DNA from: an uncultured Collinsella sp.
GTDB taxonomy: Bacteria > Actinomycetota > Coriobacteriia > Coriobacteriales > Coriobacteriaceae
DNA length: 5,190 nucleotides
Direction: 5' to 3'
Assembly (NCBI GenBank): GCA_934643145.1
Contig: CAKUBM010000047.1
Coordinates: 1 to 5,190, forward strand
The position numbers were made by a program, and so were the translations under genes. Of this stretch, positions 1 through 5,190 are shown in pieces. Every line of letters begins with the position of its first letter. Position 1 is the stretch's first letter. The notes beneath the pieces were generated by a model. It was not told where the DNA came from, searched no databases, and worked only from the letters and a program-made list of their open reading frames with translations.

Positions 1-1748
1 ATAAACGTGGTGCGCCCGCGCATGATGCGGTCCATGCCGCGCTCGATGAGCTTTTCGGTGCGTGTGTCGATGGAGCTTGTTGCCTCGTCCAGGATGAGCA
101 CCGGCGGATCGGCGACGGCCACGCGCGCGATGGCGAGCAGCTGGCGCTGACCCTGCGACAGGTTGGCGCCGTCGGCCGTGACCGGTGTATCGTAGCCTCT
201 AGGCAGGCGGCGAATAAACGAATCCGCGCAGGCGGCCTCGGCGGCGGCGCGCACCTCCTCGTCGGTCGCGTCGAGCTTGCCAAAGCGGATGTTCTGCGCA
301 ATGGTGCCGCTAAACAGGTGCGTGTCCTGCAGCACAATGCCGAGCGACCCGCGCAGGCTGGCCTTGGCAATGTGCTTGACGTCGATGCCGTCGTACGTGA
401 TCTCGCCGTCATCGACCTCGTAGAAGCGGTTGATGAGGTTGGTGATGGTCGTCTTGCCGGCGCCCGTCGAGCCCACAAACGCGATCTTTTGCCCCGGCTT
501 GGCAAACAGGTTGAGGTCCGTGAGCACACGGGTGCCCGGCACGTAGGAAAAGTCCACGGCATGGAAGCGCACGTCGCCGGCAAGCGGGACCAAGCCGCAC
601 GTGAGCTCGGTACCGTCGGCAGCCACCGTGCGGCCCGACTCGTCAGCGGCAGCCACATCATGCAAGCGCCCGTAGACGCCCACGCCCTTGCCCTCGGGAA
701 TCTTCCACGCCCATGCGGCGTCGCCCGTCTGCACCAGCTCCACGCAGCCCTCGTCCACCTCGGGCTTAAGATCCATGGCGGCAAACAAGCGCTCGGCACC
801 GGCCAACGCGTTGAGCAAAAAGTTGCCCAGCTGCGTGAACTGGTTGATGGGCATGGCCGCCTGGCGCACAAAGACCAGGTAGCTCGCCAGCGCACCTACG
901 TCGGCGAGTCCCTTGATGCAGAGCATGCCGCCCGCCACGGCGACAATCGCATAATTGACGTAGCCAATCACGACGGTCATGGGCACCATGGAGTTGGCAT
1001 AGCTCACAGCGGCGGTGCCGGTGCGGCGAAGCTCGTCGTTGCGGCAGGTGAAGCCGGCGACATTCGCTGCCTCGCGGTTAAAGACCTTGATGACCTTTTG
1101 GCCCGAGACCATCTCCTCGACGTATCCGTCCAAATCGCCCAGCGACGCCTGTTGGGCGGCAAAGAAGCGCTTGGAACGCATGCCCGAGTAGCGCGCGTAC
1201 AGCACAATGGCCGCGTCGCACACAAGCGTGATAATCGTGAGCTGCCAGTTGAGGATGATGAGCATGGCCGTGGTGCCGATGACCTGGATGGTCGCCTGGA
1301 TCACGTTGGCAAAGCTGTTGTTGAGCGCCTCGGAGACGGTGTCGACGTCATTGGTGAAGAAGCTCATGATGTCGCCCGAGCGCGTGCTGTCGAAATAGCT
1401 GAGCGGCAGCGTCTGGATATGCGCGAACAGGTCGCGGCGGATGTCGGACACCACGCGCTGGGCCGCGCGCACCATGATCTGCGAGTAGCCCAGGGCCGAG
1501 AGCACGCCCGCGGCGTAGATAGCAGCCGTAAAGAGAACCTGCTTGGTGAGCAGTTCCTCCCCGCCCGTAGCCAGGCCGTTGACGATGGGGCGCACCATAT
1601 AGGTGCCGGCAAGGCTTGCGATGGCGGCGATAGAGGCAAGCACGCCCACCGCAAGCAGCGAGAACTTGGCGTGGCCCATGTAGCTGAGCAGACGGCGGAG
1701 CGTCTGCCCCAGATTGGCCGGGCGAGCTTGAGCGGATGTCTTAGGCAT
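1..1748 (-). CDS. Half-size ABC exporter subunit with catalytically competent ATPase site (TM288/LmrD-like), 3' end cut by window edge
   Basis: This is the second subunit of a predicted heterodimeric ATP-driven exporter in the cytoplasmic membrane. The open frame gives 582 residues before the window edge. A six-helix membrane domain comes first (helices near residues 28-52, 70-93, 146-166, 168-188, 252-276 and 283-305). The ATPase domain follows, with Walker A GSTGAGKT (426-433, Lys432), Q-loop Gln474, signature LSQGQ (530-534), Walker B LILDE with catalytic Glu555, and D-loop SSID (558-561). The sequence ends at RTTF, just before the expected switch-loop His, so roughly 30-60 residues are missing. 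The signature has Gln in place of the first Gly of LSGGQ, as I recall for TM288. The linker between the two domains is longer than usual (about residues 333-392). The ATG at 1748 lies inside the end of the upstream subunit gene, behind a strong Shine-Dalgarno, so the two are probably translationally coupled. Family assignment is secure; the substrate is unknown, with multidrug export a guess. Confidence 0.95.
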   Translation of the reverse strand, partial: MPKTSAQARPANLGQTLRRLLSYMGHAKFSLLAVGVLASIAAIASLAGTYMVRPIVNGLATGGEELLTKQVLFTAAIYAAGVLSALGYSQIMVRAAQRVVSDIRRDLFAHIQTLPLSYFDSTRSGDIMSFFTNDVDTVSEALNNSFANVIQATIQVIGTTAMLIILNWQLTIITLVCDAAIVLYARYSGMRSKRFFAAQQASLGDLDGYVEEMVSGQKVIKVFNREAANVAGFTCRNDELRRTGTAAVSYANSMVPMTVVIGYVNYAIVAVAGGMLCIKGLADVGALASYLVFVRQAAMPINQFTQLGNFLLNALAGAERLFAAMDLKPEVDEGCVELVQTGDAAWAWKIPEGKGVGVYGRLHDVAAADESGRTVAADGTELTCGLVPLAGDVRFHAVDFSYVPGTRVLTDLNLFAKPGQKIAFVGSTGAGKTTITNLINRFYEVDDGEITYDGIDVKHIAKASLRGSLGIVLQDTHLFSGTIAQNIRFGKLDATDEEVRAAAEAACADSFIRRLPRGYDTPVTADGANLSQGQRQLLAIARVAVADPPVLILDEATSSIDTRTEKLIERGMDRIMRGRTTF

Positions 1749-3570
1749 GGCGCTCACCCCCTTCCGTGGCTCGAGGTGATCCGCATGCGACGGAGGAAAA
1801 CGGATTATCCGCGCCGTCGGCGTCGCCCGCATCGTCCGCGTCCCCCGCAAACTCCATCTGCGAGGCGTAAATCTCCTGGTAGATGTTGTCACCCGCCAGC
1901 AGCTCTTCGTGCGTGCCCACGCCATGGACACGGCCGTCGTCCAGCACCACAATGCGATCTGCATCCATCACGCTCGCGATGCGCTGGGCGATGATGATCA
2001 CGGTCGTATCGGGAATCTGCGCGATATGCTCGCGGATCTTGGCATCGGTCGCCATATCGACCGCGCTGGTCGAATCGTCAAAGATGAGCACACGCGGATG
2101 CTTGAGCAATGTACGTGCGATGCACAGGCGTTGTTTTTGTCCGCCCGAGACGCCGGCACCGCCCTGGCCCAACTCGCCGTCCAGCCCGCCGATGCGGTCC
2201 AGGAACTCGTCCACACACGCCGCGCGGCAGGCACGCAGCAGCTCCTCGTCGGTGGCATCGGGCGCACCCCACTGCAGGTTCTCGCGCACGGTACCCGTAA
2301 ACAGCACGTTCTTTTGCAGCACAATGCCCACGGCGTCGCGCAGAGCGGCCAGGTCGTAGTCGCGCACGTCGCGCCCGCCAACGAGCACGGCGCCCTCGGT
2401 CGCATCGTACAGGCGCGCGATGAGCTGCACGAGCGAGCTCTTGCCCGAGCCCGTGCCGCCGAGCACGCCCACCGTGGAGCCCGCCTCAATGCAAAGGTCA
2501 ATATGCTCGAGCACATCCTCGGCAGCATCTGCGCGGTACTTAAACGACACGTCGCGGAACTCGACGCTTCCGTCGGCAACCTCGCGCACGGCCACGCCTG
2601 CCGCGGGCGCCTGGATGAGCGATTGCTCGTCGATCACCCGCGAGATGCGCTCCACGCTGGCGAGCGCGCGCGTGAGCAGCAAAAACACGTTGGAGATCAT
2701 CATGAGCGAGTTCATGATCAGCAGCACATAGCTCATAAAGCCCGTGAGCGAGCCCACGCCCAGCTCGCCGGCGATAATCATGCGCCCGCCGATCCACAGG
2801 ATGGAGATGGCGGCCACATACATCGACAGCTGAAACACCGGCAGGTTGAGCACGGCGTTGCCGAAGGTCTTCGTCGCCGTGTGCGCGAGCTCGGTATTGA
2901 CGGTGTCGAACTTGGCCTCCTCGTGCTCGGCGCGCACATACGCCTTGACGGCGCGCACGGCGGTGAGGTCCTCCTGCACCACGCCGTTGAGGTGGTCCAT
3001 CGAGGTCTGCAGTTGGCGGTAGAGCGGGCTCACACGGTAGGTGATGACGCCCAGCACGATCGCCAGCACGGGCAGGATAATCGCGAAGACCGTGGCGAGC
3101 GGGCGCGACAGCACCAGGGCATAGACCAGGCCGACGATGAGCGTCACCGGTCCGCGCACCATGGGACGAAAGCCGTTGCCGATGGCGTTTTGGATGACGG
3201 TGATGTCGGTGGTCATGCGGGTGACAAGCGAGCTGGCGTCGTAGTTGTCCAGGTTGCCAAAGGCGAGCGTCTGGATCTTGCGATACTCGGCCTCGCGCAG
3301 GTTAGCGCCCAGCCCCGAGGCAACGCGGGCGGACGTGCGCGCATAACCCAAGCCAAGTACCAGCGAACATGCGGCGCATACCAACATATACGTGCCCTGC
3401 AACAGCATGTAGTTGATGTCGCCCGCGGGCACGCCCACATCGATGATATTTGCCATGATGACCGGGATAAACAGCTCGAGCGCCGTCTCGGCCGAGACGA
3501 ACATCACACCGAGTATGGCATCGCGACGGTATTCCCCCAAATAGGAAAACAAGATTTTGAGATTGCGCAC
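1741..3570 (-). CDS. Half-size ABC exporter subunit with degenerate ATPase site (TM287/LmrC-like)
   Basis: This is the first subunit of the predicted heterodimeric exporter, 609 residues and complete. Membrane helices lie near residues 15-40, 55-78, 138-158, 160-180, 245-268 and 275-298, followed by an ATPase domain. That domain has Walker A GGTGSGKS (371-378, Lys377), Q-loop Gln419, signature VSGGQ (474-478), Walker B VLIFDD (494-499) and D-loop SAVD (502-505). Two catalytic residues deviate: Asp499 replaces the usual Walker B Glu, and Gln529 (AQR) replaces the switch His. This is the pattern of the non-hydrolysing half of heterodimeric exporters such as TM287. The domain ends near residue 572, in wording (YQEIYASQ) much like the TM287 C-terminus as I recall it. 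A 37-residue acidic, Ala/Gly-rich tail follows. The start is GTG: an in-frame TGA lies three codons upstream at 3577-3579, so no longer form is possible, and a G-rich ribosome site precedes it. The partner gene overlaps it by 8 bp. Substrate unknown. Confidence 0.95.
   Translation of the reverse strand: MRNLKILFSYLGEYRRDAILGVMFVSAETALELFIPVIMANIIDVGVPAGDINYMLLQGTYMLVCAACSLVLGLGYARTSARVASGLGANLREAEYRKIQTLAFGNLDNYDASSLVTRMTTDITVIQNAIGNGFRPMVRGPVTLIVGLVYALVLSRPLATVFAIILPVLAIVLGVITYRVSPLYRQLQTSMDHLNGVVQEDLTAVRAVKAYVRAEHEEAKFDTVNTELAHTATKTFGNAVLNLPVFQLSMYVAAISILWIGGRMIIAGELGVGSLTGFMSYVLLIMNSLMMISNVFLLLTRALASVERISRVIDEQSLIQAPAAGVAVREVADGSVEFRDVSFKYRADAAEDVLEHIDLCIEAGSTVGVLGGTGSGKSSLVQLIARLYDATEGAVLVGGRDVRDYDLAALRDAVGIVLQKNVLFTGTVRENLQWGAPDATDEELLRACRAACVDEFLDRIGGLDGELGQGGAGVSGGQKQRLCIARTLLKHPRVLIFDDSTSAVDMATDAKIREHIAQIPDTTVIIIAQRIASVMDADRIVVLDDGRVHGVGTHEELLAGDNIYQEIYASQMEFAGDADDAGDADGADNPFSSVACGSPRATEGGERHA
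1756..1765 (-). promoter_or_regulatory. Ribosome binding site of the second ABC subunit, inside the end of the first
   Basis: On the minus strand GGAAGGGGGT stands 7 nt before the ATG at 1748. It lies within the last codons of the upstream subunit gene, whose TAA (1743-1741) falls just inside the new gene (ATGCCTAA overlap). The arrangement decides the start of the second subunit. It also implies that ribosomes finishing the first gene can re-initiate, which suits a 1:1 heterodimer. Confidence 0.75.
1813..1848 (-). repeat. Tandem 6-residue acidic repeat in the C-terminal tail of the first ABC subunit
   Basis: Residues 575-586 of the degenerate subunit read AGDADD then AGDADG, two near-identical hexapeptides followed by ADNP. 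The DNA copies are imperfect (GACGCGGACGATGCGG versus GACGCCGACGGCGCGG), so the repeat is partly diverged. It lies beyond the folded ATPase domain and is probably a disordered linker or tail. No function is known to me. Confidence 0.55.
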
Positions 3571-3578
3571 GCAGGTTC

Positions 3579-3585
3579 ATCCCCC
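3579..3585 (-). promoter_or_regulatory. Ribosome binding site for the GTG-initiated first ABC subunit
   Basis: On the minus strand GGGGGAT precedes the GTG start at 3570, with about 9 nt after the GGGGGA core. Two ATG codons nearby (starting at 3587 and 3580) are out of frame with the transporter. The in-frame TGA at 3579-3577 excludes any upstream in-frame start. The GTG choice therefore follows from the reading frame and from the normal family N-terminus (RNLKILFSYL). Confidence 0.55.
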
Positions 3586-3611
3586 ATCAAACGTTGTTCG
3601 CAAACGCACGT

Positions 3612-3639
3612 ATTATTGCGCGCCGGGCGATAGTGTCAA
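3612..3639 (-). promoter_or_regulatory. Sigma-70-type promoter of the ABC exporter operon
   Basis: On the minus strand a perfect -35 hexamer TTGACA (3639-3634) is followed by a 16-bp spacer and AATAAT (3617-3612), which matches TATAAT at five of six positions. The expected transcription start is near 3605, giving a leader of about 35 nt before the GTG at 3570. The AT-rich -10 stands out in GC-rich surroundings. This would drive both ABC genes as one transcript. Predicted from sequence only. Confidence 0.65.
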
Positions 3640-3646
3640 GTGTTCC

Positions 3647-3658
3647 GAAATCGATTTC
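3647..3658. promoter_or_regulatory. Perfect 12-bp palindrome, candidate operator of the ABC operon
   Basis: GAAATCGATTTC is a perfect inverted repeat ending 7 bp upstream of the -35 box of the ABC promoter. Its position suits an activator site, or a repressor touching the -35. The regulator is unknown, and a 12-bp palindrome could occur by chance, so it is only a candidate. Confidence 0.35.
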
Positions 3659-3663
3659 TGCAA

Positions 3664-3684
3664 GGCTGGCGCAAGCGCTAAGCC
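3664..3684. other. Imperfect hairpin-forming inverted repeat in the divergent intergenic region
   Basis: Outer arms GGCT (3664-3667) and AGCC (3681-3684) enclose inner arms GCG and CGC around a CAAG loop, with a small internal loop between the two stems. No T-run follows on either strand, so it does not look like an intrinsic terminator. It could be a protein-binding dyad or chance in GC-rich DNA. Confidence 0.2.
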
Positions 3685-3758
3685 CGCGCGGCGCACGAGC
3701 GCATTCAAATGGAAATGATTGAAGGCGCGATTTTTTCGCCCCACCGCCAACATGGACC

Positions 3759-3789
3759 TTGACTCTACAATCGTTGTAGGGTTTTCACT
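3759..3789 (+). promoter_or_regulatory. MerR-regulated-type promoter of the MATE efflux gene
   Basis: The -35 hexamer TTGACT (3759-3764) is separated by 19 bp from TTCACT (3784-3789), a weak -10. The over-long spacer and poor -10 are the known hallmarks of promoters that MerR-family activators open by twisting the DNA. The expected start is near 3796, giving a leader of about 35 nt before the ATG at 3831. A better -10 look-alike, TACACT (3789-3794), would need a 24-bp spacer and is less likely. Confidence 0.6.
3762..3782. promoter_or_regulatory. Dyad operator within the MATE promoter spacer, MerR-family type
   Basis: Perfect 6-bp arms CTACAA (3765-3770) and TTGTAG (3774-3779) flank a TCG centre. 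The dyad extends to 21 bp overall with one mismatched pair (3764/3780). The core arms begin directly after the -35 hexamer, the same placement as the MerR dyad in classic mercury-resistance promoters, whose -35 is also TTGACT. A MerR-family regulator would bind as a dimer here, repressing without ligand and activating with it. No such gene is in the window, so the partner is inferred. Confidence 0.6.
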
Positions 3790-3830
3790 ACACTGGTACG
3801 CAAACGAACCAAGCCAGAAAGTGCCCGCCC

Positions 3831-5177
3831 ATGGAACACGACCTCACACGCGGCAATGTCCTCAAGACCATCGCGGTCTTCGCCCTGCCCTATATGCTCT
3901 CGTACTTTTTGCAGATGCTCTACGGCATGGCCGACCTGTACTTTATCGGGCAGTTTAGCGGCGCCGCCGGCATCACCGCCGTGGGCAATGGCGCGCAGAC
4001 GCTCTATATCATTACCGTGACGCTCGTGGGCCTGGCCATGGGAACAACGGTCATCGTCGGCCACGCCGTGGGTTCGCGCCGCTTCGATCGCGCCGAGGCA
4101 GCCATCGGCAACACCATCACACTCTTTATGGGCGTCTCGGTGGTGCTGGCCGCGCTTCTGCTCGCGCTGTGCCCGCAAATCGTGGCGCTCATCGGCACGC
4201 CGGCCGAAGCGGTCGAGGGTACTGCCGCCTACCTGCGCATCTGCTTTATCGGCATTCCGTGCATCGCCGCATACAACATCCTCTCGGCCATCTTTCGCGG
4301 CCTGGGCGATTCGCGCTCGCCCATGTACGTAATCGGCGTGGCATGCGTTATCAACATCGCGCTCGACTTTCTGTTTATTGGCCACATGGGGCTCGGTCCC
4401 GTGGGCGCGGCGCTCGGCACGGTGATCGCACAGACGGCAAGTGTTGCCCTCGCGCTCGTATGGCTCAAGAGCCGCCGCACAAACATCCACGTCAAGCGCA
4501 GCGACCTGCGTCCGCAGCCCGAGGTGCTCGGCAGCATCCTTAAGATCGGCGTGCCCGTGGCCGTGCAGGACGGCTGCATTCAGGTAGCGTTTATGTTCAT
4601 CACCGTCATCGCCAACCACCGCGGCTTGGTCGACGCCGCCGCTGTGGGCCTGGTCGAGAAGATGATCAGCTTTTTGTTCATTGTGCCGAGTTCCATGGGC
4701 GCCACCGTCAGCGCGCTCACGGCGCAAAACGCCGGCGCGGGCAAGGGCGACCGCGCGCGTCAGGTGCTCAAGGACGCCATGACCATCTCGGTGGTGTACG
4801 GCTGCCTGATCACGGCCCTCATGTGGCTGGTGGCACCGGCGTTTCTCGGCTTTTTTGCCAAGGACGCCGCAGTGGTCGCAGCCGGCACCGGCTACATGCG
4901 CAGCTATATTTTCGACGCGATCTTTGCCGGCATCCATATTTGCTTTAGCGGCTTTTTCGCCGCGTACGGCAAGAGCTACATCGGCTTTGCGCACAACGTG
5001 CTGGCCGTGGCACTCATTCGTGTGCCGGGCGCATGGCTGCTGTCGAACGCCTATTCCGACACGCTGTTTCCCATGGGCATCGCCTCGCCGTGCGGGTCGA
5101 TTCTGTCGGTGATCATTTGCGTGGTGGCGTTTACGGTGCTCAACCGCCGCGGTGCTTTTGACAAGTTGGTGGCGTAG
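3831..5177 (+). CDS. MATE family multidrug/toxin efflux transporter, DinF-like
   Basis: A cation- or proton-coupled antiporter predicted in the cytoplasmic membrane, exporting drugs or other organic, often cationic, compounds. It is complete at 448 residues, the normal size for the family. About twelve hydrophobic helices can be placed in two six-helix halves, roughly 13-212 and 235-436, joined by a polar loop (KSRRTNIHVKRSD, 213-225). Family hallmarks are GHAVGSRRFDRAE (77-89), FRGLGDSRSPMY (155-166) and, in the second half, ALTAQNAGAGKGDRA (295-309). Asp35 in helix 1 (LYGMADLYFIG) sits where DinF-type members such as PfMATE carry their key Asp, which favours that branch and possibly proton coupling. 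The ATG is the only possible start, since an in-frame TAG lies at 3777-3779 with no start codon between. The ribosome site is weak (AGAAAG at 3816-3821, 9 nt away). The gene is divergent from the ABC operon and sits under a MerR-type promoter. The stop is TAG; only 13 bases follow, so any terminator lies outside. Confidence 0.93.
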   Translation: MEHDLTRGNVLKTIAVFALPYMLSYFLQMLYGMADLYFIGQFSGAAGITAVGNGAQTLYIITVTLVGLAMGTTVIVGHAVGSRRFDRAEAAIGNTITLFMGVSVVLAALLLALCPQIVALIGTPAEAVEGTAAYLRICFIGIPCIAAYNILSAIFRGLGDSRSPMYVIGVACVINIALDFLFIGHMGLGPVGAALGTVIAQTASVALALVWLKSRRTNIHVKRSDLRPQPEVLGSILKIGVPVAVQDGCIQVAFMFITVIANHRGLVDAAAVGLVEKMISFLFIVPSSMGATVSALTAQNAGAGKGDRARQVLKDAMTISVVYGCLITALMWLVAPAFLGFFAKDAAVVAAGTGYMRSYIFDAIFAGIHICFSGFFAAYGKSYIGFAHNVLAVALIRVPGAWLLSNAYSDTLFPMGIASPCGSILSVIICVVAFTVLNRRGAFDKLVA

Positions 5178-5190
5178 CGGGGCGGCACGA

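Noticed and set aside
318..1994. Long plus-strand ORF (558 codons) antisense to the ABC genes
   Set aside because: It lies opposite two clear ABC reading frames with all family motifs, crosses their junction, and its translation is rich in His, Arg, Gly and Ala with no recognisable domain. This is a typical shadow in GC-rich DNA.
3588..3600. LexA/SOS box reading of CGAAC-AAC-GTTTG
   Set aside because: The known Gram-positive box has a 4-bp centre between the arms; here it is 3 bp and one arm has a mismatch. Kept only as a weak dyad in the findings.
1909..3633. Long plus-strand ORF (574 codons) antisense to the first ABC subunit
   Set aside because: The composition is highly biased (His, Arg, Gln, Ala), it has no membrane segments or motifs, and it runs through the ABC promoter. 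The opposite strand encodes an intact transporter.
3724..3740. Possible terminator with a T-run (GGCG...TTTTTT...CGCC)
   Set aside because: The T-run lies in the loop, not after the stem, the stem is only 4 bp, and there is no upstream plus-strand gene to terminate.
3766..3771. TACAAT as a -10 box within the dyad
   Set aside because: No -35-like hexamer stands 16-19 bp upstream, and the sequence is explained as an arm of the dyad.
3719..3958. Plus-strand ORF of 79 codons overlapping the MATE start
   Set aside because: It runs through the MATE promoter and then overlaps MATE codons in another frame; no ribosome site or recognisable product.
3765..4994. Minus-strand ORF (409 codons) opposite the MATE gene
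   Set aside because: It is a shadow of the MATE coding frame, with charged low-complexity translation and no family features, and it would start inside the MATE gene.

Overview
The window is GC-rich and densely coding, with strong G/C preference at third codon positions. The style resembles a high-GC Gram-positive. The gene content and the similarity to exporters of gut anaerobes suggest a Coriobacteriia-type actinobacterium such as Collinsella, but this is a low-confidence inference because no rRNA or other marker gene is present.

Layout: two half-size ABC exporter genes lie head to tail on the minus strand. The first, a 609-codon gene with a GTG start, occupies 3570 down to 1741. The second starts at 1748, overlaps the first by 8 bp and runs off the left edge, so its last few dozen codons are missing. 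A gene for a 448-residue MATE efflux protein (3831-5177, plus strand) is transcribed divergently and is complete. The 260 bp between the divergent starts holds the recognisable control signals. The stretch from about 3685 to 3758 shows nothing I can support.

How the genes fit together: the two ABC genes encode complementary halves of one heterodimeric exporter of the TM287/TM288, LmrCD or BmrCD kind. The upstream subunit has a degenerate catalytic set (Asp for the Walker B Glu, Gln for the switch His). The downstream subunit keeps the catalytic Glu but carries an LSQGQ signature. In a head-to-tail nucleotide-binding dimer all three deviations fall in one ATP site, leaving the other site canonical. 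The MATE protein would use an ion gradient rather than ATP. The locus is therefore two different export systems, probably for drugs or other toxic compounds, placed back to back. Their substrates cannot be read from the sequence.

Regulation: the MATE gene is preceded by a promoter of MerR-regulated architecture, with TTGACT, a 19-bp spacer containing a strong dyad, and then TTCACT. No MerR-type regulator is encoded here. The ABC operon has its own sigma-70-like promoter (TTGACA, 16 bp, AATAAT), with a perfect 12-bp palindrome just upstream. No RNA genes, mobile elements, CRISPR arrays or clear terminators were found. The genes belong to known families. The most distinctive signal is the control region, and nothing here supports a wholly new system.
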